A stretch of 64,000 bases of DNA, taken from NCBI RefSeq assembly GCF_042682545.1, contig NZ_JBHUHQ010000002.1; one strand, given 5' to 3'. The position numbers were made by a program, and so were the translations under genes. The stretch comes from Ornithinibacillus salinisoli. GTDB lineage: Bacteria; Bacillota; Bacilli; Bacillales; Amphibacillaceae. Shown in pieces: positions 8,907 to 18,258 of the stretch. The notes under the pieces were generated by a model, which saw nothing but the letters and a program-made list of their open reading frames with translations, made no database searches and had not been told where the DNA came from. How positions within the stretch are numbered: the first letter of the stretch is position 1; each line of letters opens with the position of its first letter.

Positions 8907-9338
8907 ATGGATTTAAAAAATATAGTTGACCGTCACCAGGCGGCCATGAATTCCATTTATCGAAGGGTAAACGTAATCTTAAAGGAGAAAATCCACTCTG
9001 ATATAACGACAGATCAATTCAGTACATTAGACTATATCCGTAAGCATGAGCAATGCACGAGTTCGGATATTGCTCATGAATTCGGCATTGGGAAAAGTGC
9101 TGTAACCGCACAAATCAATCGATTATATGACAAAGGATTAATCGAACGAATTCGTGATGAGAAAGATCGAAGAGTGGTTTACTTAAACGTTACGGAAAAA
9201 GGTATAGATTTTGTTAACTTTACAGAAAAAGCGTTGCATAAGGAATTAGGTTCCTATTTATCGGGTTTTAGTCAGGAAGAAATACAATCGTTTATAACAT
9301 TATTAGAAAGATTAGCAACCGTTATGGAGGAGAAATAG
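8907..9338 (+). CDS. MarR-family transcriptional regulator (YdgG-like)
   Basis: Predicted winged-helix repressor of 143 residues that controls itself and the downstream MMPL exporter. The recognition region ending in DEKDRRVVYLNVTEKG (residues about 81-96) is typical of the MarR wing. Start taken as ATG 8907 after GGAGGT at 8890-8895; an in-frame GTG at 8874 lies within the operator-like repeat and lacks a ribosome site. The 15-base gap to the exporter and the dyad in the promoter support an autoregulated operon. The pair resembles ydgG-ydgH of B. subtilis. The effector is unknown. Confidence 0.85.
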   Translation: MDLKNIVDRHQAAMNSIYRRVNVILKEKIHSDITTDQFSTLDYIRKHEQCTSSDIAHEFGIGKSAVTAQINRLYDKGLIERIRDEKDRRVVYLNVTEKGIDFVNFTEKALHKELGSYLSGFSQEEIQSFITLLERLATVMEEK

Positions 9339-9353
9339 AGAGGAGATCATAAA

Positions 9354-12300
9354 TTGAAATACATCATCAAATTTCGGTGGTTCATCGCTGCTGCTTGGGT
9401 TGCAGTAGCATTAGGCTTATTTTTACTTGCCCCTAATTTACAAGAACTTGTCCGTGAAAAAGGACAAATAGCTGCACCTGAAGAGTCTCCATCTGTGGAG
9501 GCACAAAAATTAATCGAAAATATGTCAGGTGATCATAATACAAATCTAATCAGTTCTGTACTCGTTTTTCATGATGAGGAAGGATTAAATGAGGAAGCAA
9601 AAGAAGAAGTAAGTGATGCAATACATGTATTAGAAGAAAACAAAGATAGTCTAGCAATTTCAGATATTTTAGATTTTACGGATGACCCCGCCATTGAGGA
9701 CCAAACCGTCTCAGAAGATGGAACAACGATTATCGTTCCATTTCAGGTCTCCTTAGCAAATCAAGAAGTGGATGAATCTCGCGATAATATATACAAAGCT
9801 ATGGAAGATGTAAATGTGGATCACTATTTAACCGGTGAATCCTATATTTCACAAGATATTATTACCAATTCTGAAGAAGGTTTAAAAAAGACGGAGATCA
9901 TTACTGTTGGTTTAATATTTATAATCTTGTTTGTTGTATTCAAATCATTTGTAGCTCCATTTATACCATTGTTGACGGTTGGAATTAGCTATTTAGCAGC
10001 ACAAGGCATCGTATCCATTTTAGCTGATACGATTGACTTTCCGCTTTCAACCTTTACACAAATCTTTATGGTAGCTGTTATGTTTGGAATTGGAACAGAT
10101 TATTGTATTTTACTTATAAGTAGATTTAAAGAAGAAGTCGCTAATCATGATTCGATAAAAGAAGCTGTTATAACAACGTATAAATCTGGTGGAAAAACAA
10201 TATTCTTTGCAGGATTGGCTGTATTAATTGGTTTTTCTACAATCGGGTTATCGACATTCTCTCTATACCAATCGGCAGTAGCAGTCGCAATAGGAGTAGC
10301 AGTAGTACTGATTGCACTAACAACACTTGTCCCATTTTTCTTAGTTGTATTAGGAAGAAAATTATTCTGGCCATTTGATAAGAATGTATCTCATAAAGAA
10401 AGTAAAGTTTGGGGAGCTGCAGGGAATCTCGCATGGGGTAGACCATTGATTGCAGTATTAATCGTCGCAATTATTACAGTACCTGCTTTATTATCTTATG
10501 ATGGCGTGAAATCCTATAATTCATTAGAAGAAATCGGTGATGAATACGATTCGGTAAAAGGATTCAATGTAGTTGCAGACAGTTTTGGACCTGGTCAAAC
10601 GATGCCTACAACCGTAGTATTAGAAACAGATGAAGCAGTTGATACTGCCGAAGAATTCCAACAAATCGAATCTATCTCACAAGCAATCACTAAATTAGAC
10701 GGCGTCAAGGAAGTTCGTAGTGCAACTAGACCTGCTGGTAGTATGATAGAGGACTTTTTAGTTGATAATTTTACAGGTCAACTTGCTGATGGAATTGGGC
10801 AAAGTACAGATGGTATACAAGAAATTGAAGAAGGTTTAAACGAAGCATCATCCGAACTTAACCGTGCACAACCACAATTACAGGATGCTCAGGACGGTGT
10901 AGATCAATTAATAGAAGGTACGGATGAAGCTAATACAGGAATTGGTGAAATCCAAAAAGGTCTACAGCAAATTCAAAATGGAATCGAATCTGGCGCACTT
11001 GGTGCTGGTGAAGTTAAAACAAATTTGCAAACAATTAAAGACAATTTAGACGAAACTATTTCTGGAAATAAGCAATTGCTGGAAGGATACCAGGCCATCG
11101 AAGACGGACTAGAAGGTTTTGGTACTGATAACACCGTAAGCGATGAAAATTTGGATAATCTCCAAGATCTTATTGATGGACTTAAAGGAGTTAGAAGTCA
11201 GCTTGATCAAATAAAAGCAACATCTGATACTTCCTCTACTTTAAAAGAATCAAAGACTACGCTAGATAAGATTATATCGAATTCTGAAAGTTCTATTAAT
11301 CAATTCCAGCAGAAACTATCTCAACTAGCAGAGGCTCAAACTCAATTACAAGAACAAGTTATTGGACCACTTGCTCAACTAAATGATGGGTTAAGTCAAT
11401 CTATCAAAGGGCAAGAGCAACTATCTGCTGGTATCGGTGAATTAATCGCTGGAATGGAAGAATTACAATCTGGTCTTTATCAAGCTGCAGATGGTCAAGA
11501 TGAAGTAGTAGCTAATATTCCTAGCTTACAAGATGGACTATCTCAAATAAATGGTGGCCAAAAGGAACTAAAAACAGCTTTTGGTGACATGCAGAATCAG
11601 TTAGGTGAACTATCTACTGGCTTAACGGAAGGTGCAGATGGCTTACAACAAATTGGTGATGGACTATCAGAGGTACAAACATACCTTGGAGATTTTGAAA
11701 CGGATCAAAACAATCCCGTTGTTGTCATACCGGATGAAGCATTAGAAAATGAAGCGTTTATGGATGGTGCTCAACTATACCTTTCTGACGATAAAAAAAT
11801 TGTTACATTTGATGTCGTATTAGACTCAAATCCCTATTCCACAGAAGCGCTAATGATGGTGGATCAAATTAAAGATAAAACAGATGAAGCAAAACAAGAA
11901 ACAATCTTTGAAAATAGTGATCCTAAACTTGGTGGAATTAGTAGTACAAATAACGATTTACAGAATGTTTCCGATGAAGATTATTCTAGAACCGTCATCT
12001 TTATGATCGCTGGAATCTTTATCATCTTGATTATATTATTGAAATCGTTGATCATGCCTATCTATTTAATTGGTTCCCTAATTGTTACCTACTTTACTTC
12101 GATGGCGTTTAGCGAATTAATTTTCGTAAATATGTTAGGTTATGATGGTTTAACATGGGCAGTTCCATTCTTCGCTTTTGTTATGCTAACAGCGCTTGGA
12201 ATTGATTATAGTATCTTCTTGATGGATCGCTTTAACGAGTATCGTCATATAAGCATAAAAGAAGCTATGCTTGCTGCGATGAAGAACATGGGTACTGTCA

Positions 12301-12494
12301 TTATATCTGCAGCAGTAATATTAGGTGGTACTTTTGGAGCAATGCTACCTTCAGGAGTTCTATCTATTTTACAGATTGCAACTGTAGTATTAACAGGACT
12401 GTTCTTATATGCACTTGTTATGTTACCATTATTTATTCCGGTAATGGTACGAATTTTCGGTAAGGGTAACTGGTGGCCGTTTCACCATAAATAA
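9354..12494 (+). CDS. MMPL/RND-family exporter (YdgH-like)
   Basis: Large membrane transporter of 1046 residues with two MMPL modules. The first has a signal-anchor helix at the N-terminus and a cluster of helices at about 180-375; the second lies at about 870-1035. Charged intramembrane motifs GTDYCILLISRF and GIDYSIFLMDRF occupy equivalent places and are the proton-relay signature of the family. Between the modules, residues about 470-790 form a long extracellular coiled-coil-like region with repeated Q/L/D-G patterns. It starts at TTG 9354 after AGAGGAGA. Substrate unknown; drugs or lipids are typical of the family. The upstream MarR gene suggests induction by a toxic compound. Confidence 0.88.
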   Translation: MKYIIKFRWFIAAAWVAVALGLFLLAPNLQELVREKGQIAAPEESPSVEAQKLIENMSGDHNTNLISSVLVFHDEEGLNEEAKEEVSDAIHVLEENKDSLAISDILDFTDDPAIEDQTVSEDGTTIIVPFQVSLANQEVDESRDNIYKAMEDVNVDHYLTGESYISQDIITNSEEGLKKTEIITVGLIFIILFVVFKSFVAPFIPLLTVGISYLAAQGIVSILADTIDFPLSTFTQIFMVAVMFGIGTDYCILLISRFKEEVANHDSIKEAVITTYKSGGKTIFFAGLAVLIGFSTIGLSTFSLYQSAVAVAIGVAVVLIALTTLVPFFLVVLGRKLFWPFDKNVSHKESKVWGAAGNLAWGRPLIAVLIVAIITVPALLSYDGVKSYNSLEEIGDEYDSVKGFNVVADSFGPGQTMPTTVVLETDEAVDTAEEFQQIESISQAITKLDGVKEVRSATRPAGSMIEDFLVDNFTGQLADGIGQSTDGIQEIEEGLNEASSELNRAQPQLQDAQDGVDQLIEGTDEANTGIGEIQKGLQQIQNGIESGALGAGEVKTNLQTIKDNLDETISGNKQLLEGYQAIEDGLEGFGTDNTVSDENLDNLQDLIDGLKGVRSQLDQIKATSDTSSTLKESKTTLDKIISNSESSINQFQQKLSQLAEAQTQLQEQVIGPLAQLNDGLSQSIKGQEQLSAGIGELIAGMEELQSGLYQAADGQDEVVANIPSLQDGLSQINGGQKELKTAFGDMQNQLGELSTGLTEGADGLQQIGDGLSEVQTYLGDFETDQNNPVVVIPDEALENEAFMDGAQLYLSDDKKIVTFDVVLDSNPYSTEALMMVDQIKDKTDEAKQETIFENSDPKLGGISSTNNDLQNVSDEDYSRTVIFMIAGIFIILIILLKSLIMPIYLIGSLIVTYFTSMAFSELIFVNMLGYDGLTWAVPFFAFVMLTALGIDYSIFLMDRFNEYRHISIKEAMLAAMKNMGTVIISAAVILGGTFGAMLPSGVLSILQIATVVLTGLFLYALVMLPLFIPVMVRIFGKGNWWPFHHK

Positions 12495-12507
12495 GTTTTA
12501 AATAACG

Positions 12508-12541
12508 AAAAGGGCGTTCCTTGTGATAGGGCGTCCTTTTT
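12508..12541 (+). terminator. Terminator of the marR-MMPL operon
   Basis: AAAAGGGCGTTC / GGGCGTCCTTTT, a 12-bp stem with G.U pairs followed by TTTTT, 14 bases after the exporter stop. Confidence 0.8.
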
Positions 12542-12621
12542 CTCTTACAAATTTTTTTGGAATTATTCCTCACGTATATTTAATACATCATCTGAGAATA
12601 ATTCCATATCTAATGAAAAAA

Positions 12622-12664
12622 ACACAAAAACCGCCTTGTATGGATGACTCCATGCAAGGCGGTT
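12622..12664 (-). terminator. Terminator of murG
   Basis: On the minus strand AACCGCCTTG-ATGGA pairs with TCCAT-CAAGGCGGTT around one mismatch (12629-12664), followed by TTTTTGTGTTTTT. It sits eight bases beyond the murG stop. Confidence 0.88.
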
Positions 12665-12671
12665 ACTTAAT

Positions 12672-13742
12672 TTACTTCTTTATTTCTTTAATAACCTCAA
12701 TCACTCGGTCACGTGATTTTTCAGTTTGATACTTTTTCATGTGATCCATCATAACCGGTGCTTGTTTTATTAACTGTTCAAGTTCGTTTACTAATGTATC
12801 TTCATTTAATTCCTTTTCTTGTAAAACAAGTGCATACTTTTTCTCTTCAAATGACTTTGCATTAATAATTTGGTCCCCCCTACTTGCTTCCATGGATAAA
12901 GGAATTAACAGCATAGGAAGTCGTAATGCTACAAATTCAAAAATTGCATTTGCACCTGCACGAGATAATACAAAATCTGTAGCGGCAAATATATCCTTTA
13001 ACTCTTCGTTTACATATTCAAATTGAGTGTACCCTTTGCGATCATACGTTGTATCGGTTTTCCCTTGACCACAAATATGAACTATTTGAAAATGTGGAAG
13101 TAGCTTATCCAAACTATGTCTTACTGTTTCATTTATCTTTTTTGCACCACCACTACCGCCCATCACGAGCAAGACAGGCTTATCAGCTGTAAACTCGCAG
13201 CGTTCTAATCCTAGTTCTTTATTTCCTTCAAAAAGTTCTTCACGTATGACTGCTCCTACATACTCTGCCTTTTTTTCCGGCAAGTATTGCATCGTTTCTG
13301 GGAATGTCGCCAATACTTTTTTTGCAAAAGGTATAGCTATCTTATTTGCCAAACCTGGCGTATAATCAGATTCATGGATAACAGCAGGAACACCACGCAT
13401 TTTTGCGGCTAAGATAACGGGAACAGATACAAATCCACCTTTTGAGAATATTATTGTAGGTTTACGTTTCCCAATTATTCGGGCAGCCTGCAAGGTTCCT
13501 TTTAGTACTTTAAAAGGGTCTTTGAAGTTTTCTTTCGACATATAACGACGGAGCTTTCCGGTTGAAATCGGATAATAGGTGACTTCGTCTAATTGCTCAA
13601 CCAATTGCCGCTCAATGCCATCTTTTGATCCAATATAATCAATTTTCCACCCTTCACGTTGGAGTACAGGAATTAATGCCAAATTGACGATGACGTGACC
13701 TGCAGTTCCTCCACCGGTAAAGAGAATGCGTTTCTTTTTCAT
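12672..13742 (-). CDS. murG: UDP-GlcNAc:lipid I N-acetylglucosaminyltransferase
   Basis: Peripheral membrane GT-B enzyme that adds GlcNAc to lipid I to make lipid II for peptidoglycan. Seen in 356 residues: N-terminal glycine loop GGGTAGH at 10-16, the conserved HESD segment near 124, the second glycine motif GGSGGAKKIN near 202, and the UDP-GlcNAc site SRAGANAIFE near 270. The text resembles staphylococcal MurG more than the dcw-cluster form of B. subtilis. It is a single gene here with its own terminator, outside any cell-wall cluster. Whether the genome has a second murG cannot be told from this window. Confidence 0.9.
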   Translation of the reverse strand: MKKKRILFTGGGTAGHVIVNLALIPVLQREGWKIDYIGSKDGIERQLVEQLDEVTYYPISTGKLRRYMSKENFKDPFKVLKGTLQAARIIGKRKPTIIFSKGGFVSVPVILAAKMRGVPAVIHESDYTPGLANKIAIPFAKKVLATFPETMQYLPEKKAEYVGAVIREELFEGNKELGLERCEFTADKPVLLVMGGSGGAKKINETVRHSLDKLLPHFQIVHICGQGKTDTTYDRKGYTQFEYVNEELKDIFAATDFVLSRAGANAIFEFVALRLPMLLIPLSMEASRGDQIINAKSFEEKKYALVLQEKELNEDTLVNELEQLIKQAPVMMDHMKKYQTEKSRDRVIEVIKEIKK

Positions 13743-13863
13743 ATTACGATTTCCTCTCTTTCACATTGCTTCATAAACCCGTATAATATAATAACATTTA
13801 CATGTTAATGAAGTAATCACTTCTCTATCCTATTAGAAAAATATAAAAAAAGGAAGAGTTTTT

Positions 13864-15234
13864 ATGTATGAAACAAAGACAATTAAAGAAAAAATGAAGC
13901 TATTTACGATCATAAGCCTACCCATACTTATTACACAGGTAAGTTTGTATTTAATGAATTTTTTTGATACAGTTATGTCTGGCCGAGCTGGTGCAGAGGA
14001 TTTAGCAGGTGTAGCTATTGGATCAAGCTTATGGGTACCAATTTTCACAGGTATAAATGGAATTCTTCTTGCGATTACCCCTATTATAGCGCAACTGACA
14101 GGGGCAAAAGCAAATAATGAAGTCCCTAGGAAGATACAACAAGGAATGTATCTTGCAACTGCATTAGCTATAATCGTTATATTACTAGGAGCCATCATCC
14201 TTAATCCGATTTTAAATGCTATGGAGTTGGAGCACAGCGTACGGCATATTGCCAAGTTCTACTTGATTACATTAAGTACTGGTATCATACCATTATTTAT
14301 CTTTAATACATTACGTTGTTTTATTGACGCATTAGGACAAACACGAATATCGATGATTATCATTCTAATTTCCTTACCGCTTAATTTATTTTTTAATTAC
14401 GTGTTTATTTTTGGTAAGTTCGGTTTTCCTGCCTATGGTGGAATTGGTTCCGGAATTGCAACCGCAATGACTTATTGGATCGTATGTATCATTGCCATTG
14501 GTATCGTCAAGAAAATACGACCATTCCAATCGTTCAACGTGTTTTCAAATTGGGTAAAGCCAGTATTAGCGGAATGGTGGGAACAGTTGCGAATAGGGAT
14601 ACCAATTGGATTTGCTATCTTTTTTGAAACGAGTATTTTTTCCGCTGTAACGTTATTAATGAGTGTTTACAGTACTTATACCATTGCAGCACATCAGGCA
14701 GCAATGAATTTCGCATCATTACTCTATATGATTCCATTAAGTGTCGGAATGGCATTAACGATTGCAATAGGCTTTGAAATTGGTGCAAAACGATATCGGG
14801 ATGCACGTACGTATGGATTAATTGGGATTAGTGGTGGAATCTTTATCGCATTGTTTAACGGTGTTATATTATTAATTTTTGATGACTTTGTTGCTAGTCT
14901 TTATAATACAAATCCAGAAGTCATCGCACTTACGAAACAATTTATTTACTTTGCGATCTTTTACCAATTGGCAGATGCTTTCGGTGCCCCGATTCAAGGT
15001 GCATTACGAGGCTATAAAGATGTTAACATTACCCTCATCATTGCGTTTGTATCGTTTTGGATTATTGGTTTACCAAGTGGATGGGTGCTAGCAAACTATA
15101 CGTCACTTGAACCATTCGGTTATTGGGTAGGGATTATTATAGGATTAAGTAGTGGTGCTATAGCGTTACTATTTCGATTGCTTCAACTACAACGTAAACA
15201 CCAACAACAAGCAAGTTTATCTGGTTTGAGCTAG
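13864..15234 (+). CDS. MATE-family multidrug/sodium antiporter (NorM/YojI-like)
   Basis: Polytopic exporter of 456 residues with about twelve hydrophobic segments in two similar halves, as in the MATE family. It probably expels cationic drugs in exchange for Na+ or H+. The N-terminal half has the characteristic FFDTVMSGRAGAEDLAGV stretch after TM1. AGGAAG precedes ATG 13864. It is transcribed alone, divergently from murG, with a strong terminator behind it. The substrate is unknown. Confidence 0.88.
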   Translation: MYETKTIKEKMKLFTIISLPILITQVSLYLMNFFDTVMSGRAGAEDLAGVAIGSSLWVPIFTGINGILLAITPIIAQLTGAKANNEVPRKIQQGMYLATALAIIVILLGAIILNPILNAMELEHSVRHIAKFYLITLSTGIIPLFIFNTLRCFIDALGQTRISMIIILISLPLNLFFNYVFIFGKFGFPAYGGIGSGIATAMTYWIVCIIAIGIVKKIRPFQSFNVFSNWVKPVLAEWWEQLRIGIPIGFAIFFETSIFSAVTLLMSVYSTYTIAAHQAAMNFASLLYMIPLSVGMALTIAIGFEIGAKRYRDARTYGLIGISGGIFIALFNGVILLIFDDFVASLYNTNPEVIALTKQFIYFAIFYQLADAFGAPIQGALRGYKDVNITLIIAFVSFWIIGLPSGWVLANYTSLEPFGYWVGIIIGLSSGAIALLFRLLQLQRKHQQQASLSGLS

Positions 15235-15250
15235 TCTTTTGTTATCAGAA

Positions 15251-15292
15251 AAAACCCTCATCTGCAATAAAATTGCGAGATGAGGGTTTCTT
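15251..15292 (+). terminator. Terminator of the MATE gene
   Basis: AAACCCTCATCT / AGATGAGGGTTT with inner GCAA/TTGC pairing (15252-15289), followed by TTTC. From here to 15396 lies short non-coding sequence before the nupC stop; no feature is recognised in it. Confidence 0.85.
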
Positions 15293-15396
15293 TGGTTAAT
15301 TTGGTTTTGCCAATGCTACCGCAGTAGAATTAGCAATTCATTATCCGCAGGTTGAGCTGTTGTCTCGCCTTTGGACTACGGAAAGTATCAGCCGTC

Positions 15397-16584
15397 TTAT
15401 AAGAATAAACCAACCATTGTTGCTGATAGAATCGATGCAAGTGTGGCACCGATCAACAGCTTCATTCCAAATCCGGATACTTCTCCAGCTTTTTTACTAT
15501 CAATACCTTGGACAGTACCAGCGATAATCCCTATGGAAGAGAAGTTTGCAAAGCTTGTTAAGAATACAGATACAATACCAACTGTTTTTTCAGATAGACT
15601 TCCTATCATTGATTCAAACTGAAGCATGGCAACGAATTCGTTCGTAACAATTTTTGTACCCATAACAGCTCCTGCCTCAATTACCTCACCAGGGGCAATT
15701 CCCATTAAAATACCAATCGGAGCTAGGATATACCCAAGTATTTCTTGCAAGGTTACACCAGCGAAGATTAATTGAATTAACCAGTTTACTAATTCTAAAG
15801 AAGCAATAAACGCAACTAACATTGCAGCTACAATTAATGCAATCTTTCCACCTTCTAGCGCACCATTAGCCATTGCTTCAAAAATACTTTTATCTTCAGA
15901 TACATCTTTAATATCTACATGGTCTTCCTCTTTAGGGACATTCACCGGAGCAATTACAGATGCAAGGATCAATGCACTGAACATGTTTAGTGGTAGAGCA
16001 ACTAATACATATTGTGGCGGAAGCATCTGCAAGTAGGCACCTACAATAGATGCTGAAACAGATCCCATTGCCGATGCACTGACAATATATAATCTATTTT
16101 TATTTAAATGATGAAATTGTGATCGAATCGCAATTAATGCCTCTGATTGACCAAAAAATATACTATTAACCGCATTAAAGGACTCAACCTTTGGAAGTCC
16201 TGTGATTTTTGAAATGAAACCACCAAGATATTTAATAATTGTTGGTAATATTTTCAAATAAGTAAGTACAGACAAGATTGTGGCGAAAAAGATAATTAAT
16301 AATAGTACATCAAAAAAGAACACACCACCTTCTGCACTCAATACACCTCCAAGAATAAATCCTACTCCCTCTGATCCAAATTCAATTAATTTGTTAAACC
16401 CAGCAGAGATACCATTAATAATGGATTGGCCAATTTTTGTTGTAAACATAAACCAAGTTGTCAATATCTGCGCAACCAACATAATTCCGATGCCTTTAAA
16501 GTTGATGTTCTTTTTATCATTGGACATCAAAAATGCTAGTCCGAGGACGATAATAATTGCTACTAATCCTAGAAGTTTATCCAC
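15397..16584 (-). CDS. nupC: Concentrative nucleoside transporter (NupC family)
   Basis: Na+ or H+ coupled nucleoside importer of 395 residues. The CNT family fold is shown by an N-terminal pair of helices, the gate-type segment, and the conserved inner motif readable as NSIFFGQSEALIAI near 145 with the partner segment TNEFVAMLQF near 312. It starts at GTG 16584 with AAAGGGAGG nine bases upstream. It is transcribed alone and lies next to a PbuG-type purine permease, giving a nucleoside/base uptake neighbourhood. Confidence 0.9.
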   Translation of the reverse strand: MDKLLGLVAIIIVLGLAFLMSNDKKNINFKGIGIMLVAQILTTWFMFTTKIGQSIINGISAGFNKLIEFGSEGVGFILGGVLSAEGGVFFFDVLLLIIFFATILSVLTYLKILPTIIKYLGGFISKITGLPKVESFNAVNSIFFGQSEALIAIRSQFHHLNKNRLYIVSASAMGSVSASIVGAYLQMLPPQYVLVALPLNMFSALILASVIAPVNVPKEEDHVDIKDVSEDKSIFEAMANGALEGGKIALIVAAMLVAFIASLELVNWLIQLIFAGVTLQEILGYILAPIGILMGIAPGEVIEAGAVMGTKIVTNEFVAMLQFESMIGSLSEKTVGIVSVFLTSFANFSSIGIIAGTVQGIDSKKAGEVSGFGMKLLIGATLASILSATMVGLFL

Positions 16585-16615
16585 GGATATAGCCTCCCTT
16601 TATAAAATAATAATT

Positions 16616-16629
16616 TGAAAATGCTTACA
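16616..16629 (-). promoter_or_regulatory. Possible cre site upstream of nupC
   Basis: On the minus strand TGTAAGCATTTTCA differs from the CcpA cre core TGTAAGCGTTTTCA at one position, about 32 bases upstream of the nupC start. Nucleoside catabolic and uptake genes are catabolite-repressed in Bacillus. No biochemical support is available from sequence. Confidence 0.35.
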
Positions 16630-16761
16630 TAAATGTAACTTCACTTTTAGAATTTTAACAGGTTGTCAGACGTCTTTCAACCATAAATTTAAAGTAAGAT
16701 TTTTTTACTTATTTAGTTATTTCCTATTTCATTGCTTTTATCACACGTGATCCCAAGCATA

Positions 16762-16790
16762 GAAAAAGCCCAGGAAATAATTACCTGGGC
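16762..16790 (-). terminator. Terminator of pbuG
   Basis: GCCCAGG / CCTGGGC stem (16768-16790), followed on the minus strand by TTTTTC, 20 bases past the pbuG stop. Confidence 0.82.
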
Positions 16791-16809
16791 AAAATGATCA
16801 CTAATTTTA

Positions 16810-18102
16810 TTAATGTGCTGGAAAAAAGATCATTTGAATAAGGAAAATAACCCCAAACAAATATAGAATCCAGTGAACATCTTTCCATCTACCTTTAGCA
16901 ACTTTAAGAATAGGGTACGTGATAAATCCAATAGCAATTCCTGTTGCAATACTAGAAGTAAATGGCATTGTTAAAATAATTGCAAACGCTGGGAATGCTT
17001 CATCAAATGATTTCCAGTCTATACGTGATAGTCCCTCCATCATAAATGTCCCAACGATAATTAAAACGGGAGCTGTAATAGCAGGAATACTTGATATCGC
17101 TCCAATGATTGGTGTAAAAAATATCGATAGCAAAAATAATGCCGCGACAACAATGGATGTAAAACCAGTTCTTCCCCCTGCTGCAACTCCTGAAGTTGAT
17201 TCAATATAAGCTGTGGATGGACTCGTACCAAACATAGACCCAACCGTTGTTGCCGTTGCATCTGCTAGCAATGCTTGTTTCGCACGTGGCATTTTTCCGT
17301 TCTTCATGTAACCTGCCTGTTCCGCTACTCCAATCATCGTACCAGTTGTATCAAATATAGTAACTAATAAAAAGGCGAATACAACAGTATAAAGACCGTG
17401 AGAAAATACTCCTGCAATATCAAAATCAAAGAAAACTGGTGTCGGCGGGGCAGACAGGAAACCATCTGCAAAATCTAACTGTCCTGTAACATATGCTATG
17501 ACTCCAGTTGCCATCATTCCTAAGAATAATGCTCCTTTTACTTTTAATACATACAAAATAATAGTTATAAAAAGTCCGATGACAGTAAGAATGATCATTG
17601 GATCATGTAAGTCACCCATGCCAACTATGGTATCCGGGTTCGAGGTCACAATACCAGAGTTTCTTAATCCTACAAATGCAATAAATAAACCAATTCCTGA
17701 GGTAATCCCATACTTTAAAGAAGCAGGAATTGCTTCTATTAATGTCTCTCGTAAAGTAGTTAAGCTTAATAAAATAAAAAGGATACCAGCTAAAAATACA
17801 GCACCAAATACAACTTGATAAGACAATCCTTGTGATGCGACCACGCTTGCAAAATAAGCATTTAATCCCATACCAGGTGCGATCGCGATTGGATAGTTTG
17901 CAAATAATGCCATGATCAATGTACCAGTAACAGCTGCAATAACTGTCGCCATAAAGACTTGGTCAAAAGGAACCCCTGCCGAAGATAGAATTGCTGGGTT
18001 AACGACAACAATGTAGACCATAGTTAAAAAAGTTGTCACACCAGCTGTCATCTCTGTTCGGATATCTGTATTATTTTCTTTCATTTTAAAGATTTTTTCC
18101 AA
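16810..18102 (-). CDS. pbuG: Purine nucleobase permease (PbuG/AzgA family)
   Basis: Membrane importer for hypoxanthine/guanine-type bases, 430 residues with about 12-14 hydrophobic segments. Family motifs: TFLTMVYIVVVNP near 25, GMGLNAYFA near 80, and the SPSTAYIESTSG stretch near 297. I start it at TTG 18102 because AAGGTG lies six bases before it and this N-terminus aligns with B. subtilis PbuG; a GTG nine bases upstream is in frame but falls within that ribosome site. Guanine versus adenine preference is not certain. I searched the leader for a purine riboswitch and saw none. Confidence 0.87.
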   Translation of the reverse strand: MEKIFKMKENNTDIRTEMTAGVTTFLTMVYIVVVNPAILSSAGVPFDQVFMATVIAAVTGTLIMALFANYPIAIAPGMGLNAYFASVVASQGLSYQVVFGAVFLAGILFILLSLTTLRETLIEAIPASLKYGITSGIGLFIAFVGLRNSGIVTSNPDTIVGMGDLHDPMIILTVIGLFITIILYVLKVKGALFLGMMATGVIAYVTGQLDFADGFLSAPPTPVFFDFDIAGVFSHGLYTVVFAFLLVTIFDTTGTMIGVAEQAGYMKNGKMPRAKQALLADATATTVGSMFGTSPSTAYIESTSGVAAGGRTGFTSIVVAALFLLSIFFTPIIGAISSIPAITAPVLIIVGTFMMEGLSRIDWKSFDEAFPAFAIILTMPFTSSIATGIAIGFITYPILKVAKGRWKDVHWILYLFGVIFLIQMIFFPAH

Positions 18103-18204
18103 TTTGAACACCTTACTTTCCGAATGATAAAAACAACATCCTCTATAATATTCGTTTTTGTCGTCATTTGCAATATGTATCTGTGATTTTCTTATATTTT
18201 TTCA

Positions 18205-18246
18205 CAGAAAAAAACCTCGCAATGATAATGAGATCAATGCGAGGTT
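18205..18246 (-). terminator. Terminator of odhAB
   Basis: On the minus strand AAACCTCGCA / TGCGAGGTTT (18211-18246) is followed by a run of seven T, 12 bases beyond the odhB stop. Confidence 0.9.
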
Positions 18247-18258
18247 TACATTTTATTA

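Noticed and set aside
18103..18258. Purine riboswitch upstream of pbuG
   Set aside because: The leader lacks the conserved TATAAT...TTTCTACC-type core and P1 pairing; only a short leader with the odhB terminator beyond it is seen. The nupC leader (16585-16761) also shows none.
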